7,027 nucleotides of DNA. It comes from Candidatus Margulisiibacteriota bacterium (GTDB lineage Bacteria > Margulisbacteria > Termititenacia > Termititenacales > Termititenacaceae). Both the position numbers and the translations under genes were made by a program. The first letter of the stretch is position 1. The number at the start of each line of letters is the position of its first letter. Positions 5,380 through 7,027 of this stretch are shown here, piece by piece. Location of the stretch: NCBI GenBank assembly GCA_031264205.1, contig JAISEH010000114.1:1-7027 (forward strand), read 5' to 3'. The notes below the pieces were generated by a model. It was not told the origin of the DNA, did no database searches, and worked only from the letters and a program-made list of their open reading frames with translations.

Positions 5380-5524
5380 ACTAATTATGCAGTTAAACAA
5401 AACCAGCAACGCGGCACTGGATAACGCGGAACACACGCTTTGCTGGATTGAAAAAATCCTTAAATGTTTTAAGGACAAAAATACGGATTATCAGAAAGGA
5501 GGCGAAAAAAATGAAAAGCTATAA
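5372..5524 (+). CDS. Small phage protein, 50 aa, unknown function
   Basis: This short gene reads MIELIMQLNKTSNAALDNAE and continues HTLCWIEKILKCFKDKNTDY, ending QKGGEKNEKL with TAA 5522-5524. Its ATG overlaps the end of the RusA-like gene and has a perfect AAGGAGG (5356-5362) nine bases upstream, which is the main evidence that it is translated. It overlaps the first 14 bases of ssb in another frame. The composition suggests two short amphipathic helices with two cysteines. No family recognised. Confidence 0.65.
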   Translation: MIELIMQLNKTSNAALDNAEHTLCWIEKILKCFKDKNTDYQKGGEKNEKL

Positions 5525-5819
5525 CAACGTAACACTGATAGGGAGAGCGACGGGGAATCCGGATTTAACCGGCGCGATAGCACGGTTTGAGCTAGCAGTT
5601 GACCGTCCGCGCAAGGACGCCGAGGGCAAACACCCGACGGACATATTGCAAATCACCGCCTCTGGCAAACTCGCGGAAATTTGCCACGACTATATTCAAA
5701 AAGGCTGTCTGGTTTTGGTCAGCGGACGCATTCAGTCGCGCCCCATGGAAATTGTCGCGGATAGCGTGAGCATTTTGGAATACTGCAAGGAAAAAACGAA
5801 AGGCGGTGATGAAAATTGA
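5511..5819 (+). CDS. ssb: Single-stranded DNA-binding protein, compact phage type
   Basis: SSB coats single strands during replication and recombination and hands them to partners such as Bet. The 102-residue OB fold is recognisable from YNNVTLIGRATGNPDL (4-19), FELAVDRPRKDAEG (26-39), TDILQITASGKLAEICHDYIQKG (43-65), LVLVSGRIQSRP (68-79) and EIVADSVSILE (80-90). ATG 5511 has AAGGAGG eight bases upstream; extension back to a TTG at 5448 is rejected. Unusual points are the very short loop after SGRIQSRP, a Ser (51) where bacterial SSBs usually have an aromatic in the xVVAWGKLAE segment, and the absence of the acidic DDDIPF-like tail that recruits host partners: the protein ends KTKGGDEN. Its stop overlaps a possible TTG start of the next gene. 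Confidence 0.85.
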   Translation: MKSYNNVTLIGRATGNPDLTGAIARFELAVDRPRKDAEGKHPTDILQITASGKLAEICHDYIQKGCLVLVSGRIQSRPMEIVADSVSILEYCKEKTKGGDEN

Positions 5820-5830
5820 AAGGGACGACA

Positions 5831-5980
5831 ATGGCAGAGCTAGAGGCAATGGGCGTGAATATCCACTCTCCAGAATTTCAGCGCGGCATCAGGTGCGCAC
5901 TGGAAGTTATGACACCAATGGAGAAGCGGGATTTTTTTGTCCGGCTGATACTGGATTGGAGCAGATTAAAAAGGGCTTAA
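5831..5980 (+). CDS. Small phage protein, 49 aa, unknown function
   Basis: The frame reads MAELEAMGVNIHSPEFQRGI, then RCALEVMTPMEKRDFFVRLI and LDWSRLKRA, with TAA 5978-5980. It looks more protein-like (amphipathic helices, balanced charge) than the overlapping frame at 5806-5994, which is rich in Arg/Gly/Asp without hydrophobic periodicity. ATG 5831 has AAGGGA about six bases upstream. An alternative TTG at 5816 overlaps the ssb stop and has a better AAAGGCGGTGA seven bases before it, which would add five residues. The stop codon lies inside the hairpin at 5973-5998. No family recognised. Confidence 0.55.
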   Translation: MAELEAMGVNIHSPEFQRGIRCALEVMTPMEKRDFFVRLILDWSRLKRA

Positions 5981-5998
5981 CTGGCAAGAGTTAAGCCC
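5968..5998 (-). terminator. Intrinsic terminator oriented on the minus strand
   Basis: GGGCTTAACT (5973-5982) and AGTTAAGCCC (5989-5998) form a perfect 10-bp stem with a 6-base loop. Read on the minus strand the stem is followed at once by TTTTT (complement of 5968-5972), a complete intrinsic terminator. Read on the plus strand it is followed by CCAAATAAAA, so the phage operon would not be stopped. It implies control of antisense or leftward transcription, or use as an mRNA processing hairpin between the small gene and bet. Confidence 0.55.
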
Positions 5999-6040
5999 CC
6001 AAATAAAACCAAGCTAATTATAGCAGAAAGGAAAAAACAA

Positions 6041-6916
6041 ATGAACGAAATTACAACAACCAATAATAACGGCCAATCGTTACTCACAAAAGACCAGCTA
6101 AACCTTATCAAACGCACGATTTGCAAAGGGGCTTCGGACGATGAATTACAGATGTTTACGCAGATTTGCAACCGGACCGGATTAGACCCGTTCGCGCGGC
6201 AGATATACGCCATAAAACGCTGGGACAATAAGGAGAAAAAGGAGGTTATGCAGACGCAATTAAGCATCGACGGCTTCCGGCTCGTGGCGGAACGCTCCGG
6301 CAAATATGCCGGGCAAGCCGCGCCGCAATGGTGCGACGATAGCGGCGAATGGACGGACGTATGGCTTAAATCAAAGCCGCCCTCCGCCGCGAAAGTCAGC
6401 GTTTACCGTACTGACTTCCAGCAGCCGCTAACGGCTATCGCCAAATGGTCAAGCTATATGCAGACTTACACGCGCAACGGCGAAACGCACATCAGCCCGA
6501 TGTGGCAAAAAATGCCGGAGCTGATGCTGGCCAAAGTCGCCGAGATGCTGGCGCTGCGTAAAGCGTTCCCTCACGAATTGAGCGGTTTATACGGCAAAGA
6601 GGAAATGGATCAGCAGGATAATGCCAAGGCCGCGCCGTTAAATGTTACGCCGCCGGAAAATACCGCCGCGCCGATCACGCCGGAAGTTATCGAACCGGAT
6701 ACACAAATAGATACCGTTGCCGAGTTAGGTAAACTTTGGCATGAGCGCGACTTTGACAAAGACGCTTTTTATTACTTTTTCAATGCATCAAGAGAAAAAA
6801 ATAAAGGCGCACCGGTAGAAACTTATAAAGACTTAACCGAAATTGAGCGCCGCGCCGCGATTAAAACACTTAAAAATAAACCCATAAAGGCGAAAGAGGA
6901 GGCACAAAAACAATGA
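6041..6916 (+). CDS. bet: Phage recombination protein Bet (RecT/Red-beta family annealing protein)
   Basis: Bet anneals complementary single strands and promotes strand invasion in phage recombination, normally with a 5'-3' exonuclease partner. The 291-residue product shows the family core: KDQLNLIKRTICKGASDDEL (17-36), NRTGLDPFARQIYAIK (44-59), TQLSIDGFRLVAERSG (72-87), and the strongly conserved WQKMPELMLAKVAEMLALRK (155-174) followed by AFPHELSGLYGKEEM (175-189). A Pro/Ala/Thr linker (about 190-220) leads to a C-terminal helical part, TVAELGKLWHERDFDKDAFYYFFNASR, in the place where lambda Bet carries its partner-binding domain. The ribosome binding site is AGAAAGGA, about nine bases before ATG 6041. 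Its TGA overlaps the next ATG (ATGA), so a coupled gene follows. No exonuclease is complete in the window. Confidence 0.9.
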   Translation: MNEITTTNNNGQSLLTKDQLNLIKRTICKGASDDELQMFTQICNRTGLDPFARQIYAIKRWDNKEKKEVMQTQLSIDGFRLVAERSGKYAGQAAPQWCDDSGEWTDVWLKSKPPSAAKVSVYRTDFQQPLTAIAKWSSYMQTYTRNGETHISPMWQKMPELMLAKVAEMLALRKAFPHELSGLYGKEEMDQQDNAKAAPLNVTPPENTAAPITPEVIEPDTQIDTVAELGKLWHERDFDKDAFYYFFNASREKNKGAPVETYKDLTEIERRAAIKTLKNKPIKAKEEAQKQ

Positions 6917-7027
6917 ACGATGTAGCAACACTAACCGCATTTGAGGACGAACGCACAGCCATAGAATTAGGTGTGTCTATGCTTAATGTAAGTAATGATG
7001 CCGAACTTACAGAGGCCATTAACTTAA
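6913..7027 (+). CDS. Start of an unidentified phage gene (cut by the window edge)
   Basis: ATG 6913 overlaps the bet stop as ATGA and has GAGGAGG (6896-6902) ten bases upstream, so translation is very likely. Only 38 residues are visible, beginning MNDVATLTAFEDERTAIELG and continuing VSMLNVSNDAELTEAINL. This is too little to assign a family. By position after bet, a nuclease such as a YqaJ-type exonuclease or another recombination partner would be usual, but nothing in the visible residues shows it. Confidence 0.7.
   Translation, partial: MNDVATLTAFEDERTAIELGVSMLNVSNDAELTEAINL

Larger units (their letters stand above)
3421..7027 (+). mobile_element. Prophage or integrative element, early replication/recombination region (runs off the right edge)
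   Basis: All genes from 3633 onward are on one strand, overlap by a few bases or lie closely spaced, and belong to phage DNA metabolism: a DUF6291-like protein, a RusA-like resolvase, a small SSB and a Bet annealing protein. This composition is characteristic of temperate phage early regions and unlike the host genes to the left. The left border is placed where the tRNA-Ser similarity stops; the exact crossover cannot be fixed without the attR end. Integrase, repressor and structural genes are not in the window, so an integrative plasmid or defective prophage remains possible. Confidence 0.7.

Noticed and set aside
5448..5510. N-terminal extension of SSB from a TTG
   Set aside because: It lies inside the 50-aa gene, has no ribosome binding site, and the ATG at 5511 has AAGGAGG at the right distance and begins the OB fold.
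5806..5994. 62-residue frame overlapping the end of ssb
   Set aside because: It is rich in Arg, Gly and Asp without hydrophobic periodicity, and the overlapping frame 5831-5980 has a more convincing protein and start.

Overview
The window looks like a piece of bacterial chromosome (positions 1 to about 3420) joined to the early replication/recombination region of a prophage or related integrative element (about 3420 to the right edge). The host side suggests a bacterium with lipoproteins, a genome near 50% GC, the standard code and strong AAGGAGG-type ribosome binding sites. I cannot name the lineage from sequence alone. The PriA protein is unusual in having no N-terminal DNA-binding region.

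Host part. Positions 3-1088 (+) hold the 3' part of a secreted lipoprotein with a beta-solenoid-like body. It converges on priA (1142-2698, -), and a 27-bp perfect palindrome lies between them. priA is divergent from a small, basic, helical protein of unknown function (2807-3358, +). The shared 108-bp intergenic region carries a good priA promoter placed so close to the ATG that the mRNA is probably leaderless, plus a 10-bp-arm palindrome that could be an operator. After the small gene come a perfect TATAAT box and the 5' half of a tRNA-Ser gene, which breaks off in the anticodon arm.

Junction and leader. From about 3420 to 3632 there is no gene, but the sequence is densely structured: perfect hairpins, an interleaved 8-bp plus 9-bp pairing (an H-type pseudoknot), an alternative hairpin that competes with it, and a final hairpin whose whole loop is complementary to the Shine-Dalgarno of the first phage gene. 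A 9-bp (12 of 13) complement to the tRNA D-arm lies near the 3' end. This leader is the most interesting part of the window.

Element part (all +, tightly packed, mostly translationally coupled): a DUF6291-like, replication-type protein whose linker-coding DNA holds phased AAGCAAAT repeats beside an A+T-rich run (candidate origin); an unknown protein with two possible starts; a RusA-like resolvase lacking one catalytic aspartate; a 50-aa protein; a compact SSB; a 49-aa protein; a Bet/RecT-family annealing protein; and the start of another gene cut by the window edge. Together SSB, Bet and the RusA-like protein form a recombination-dependent DNA replication module, presumably fed by an initiator at the upstream end. 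No integrase, repressor or structural gene is in the window.
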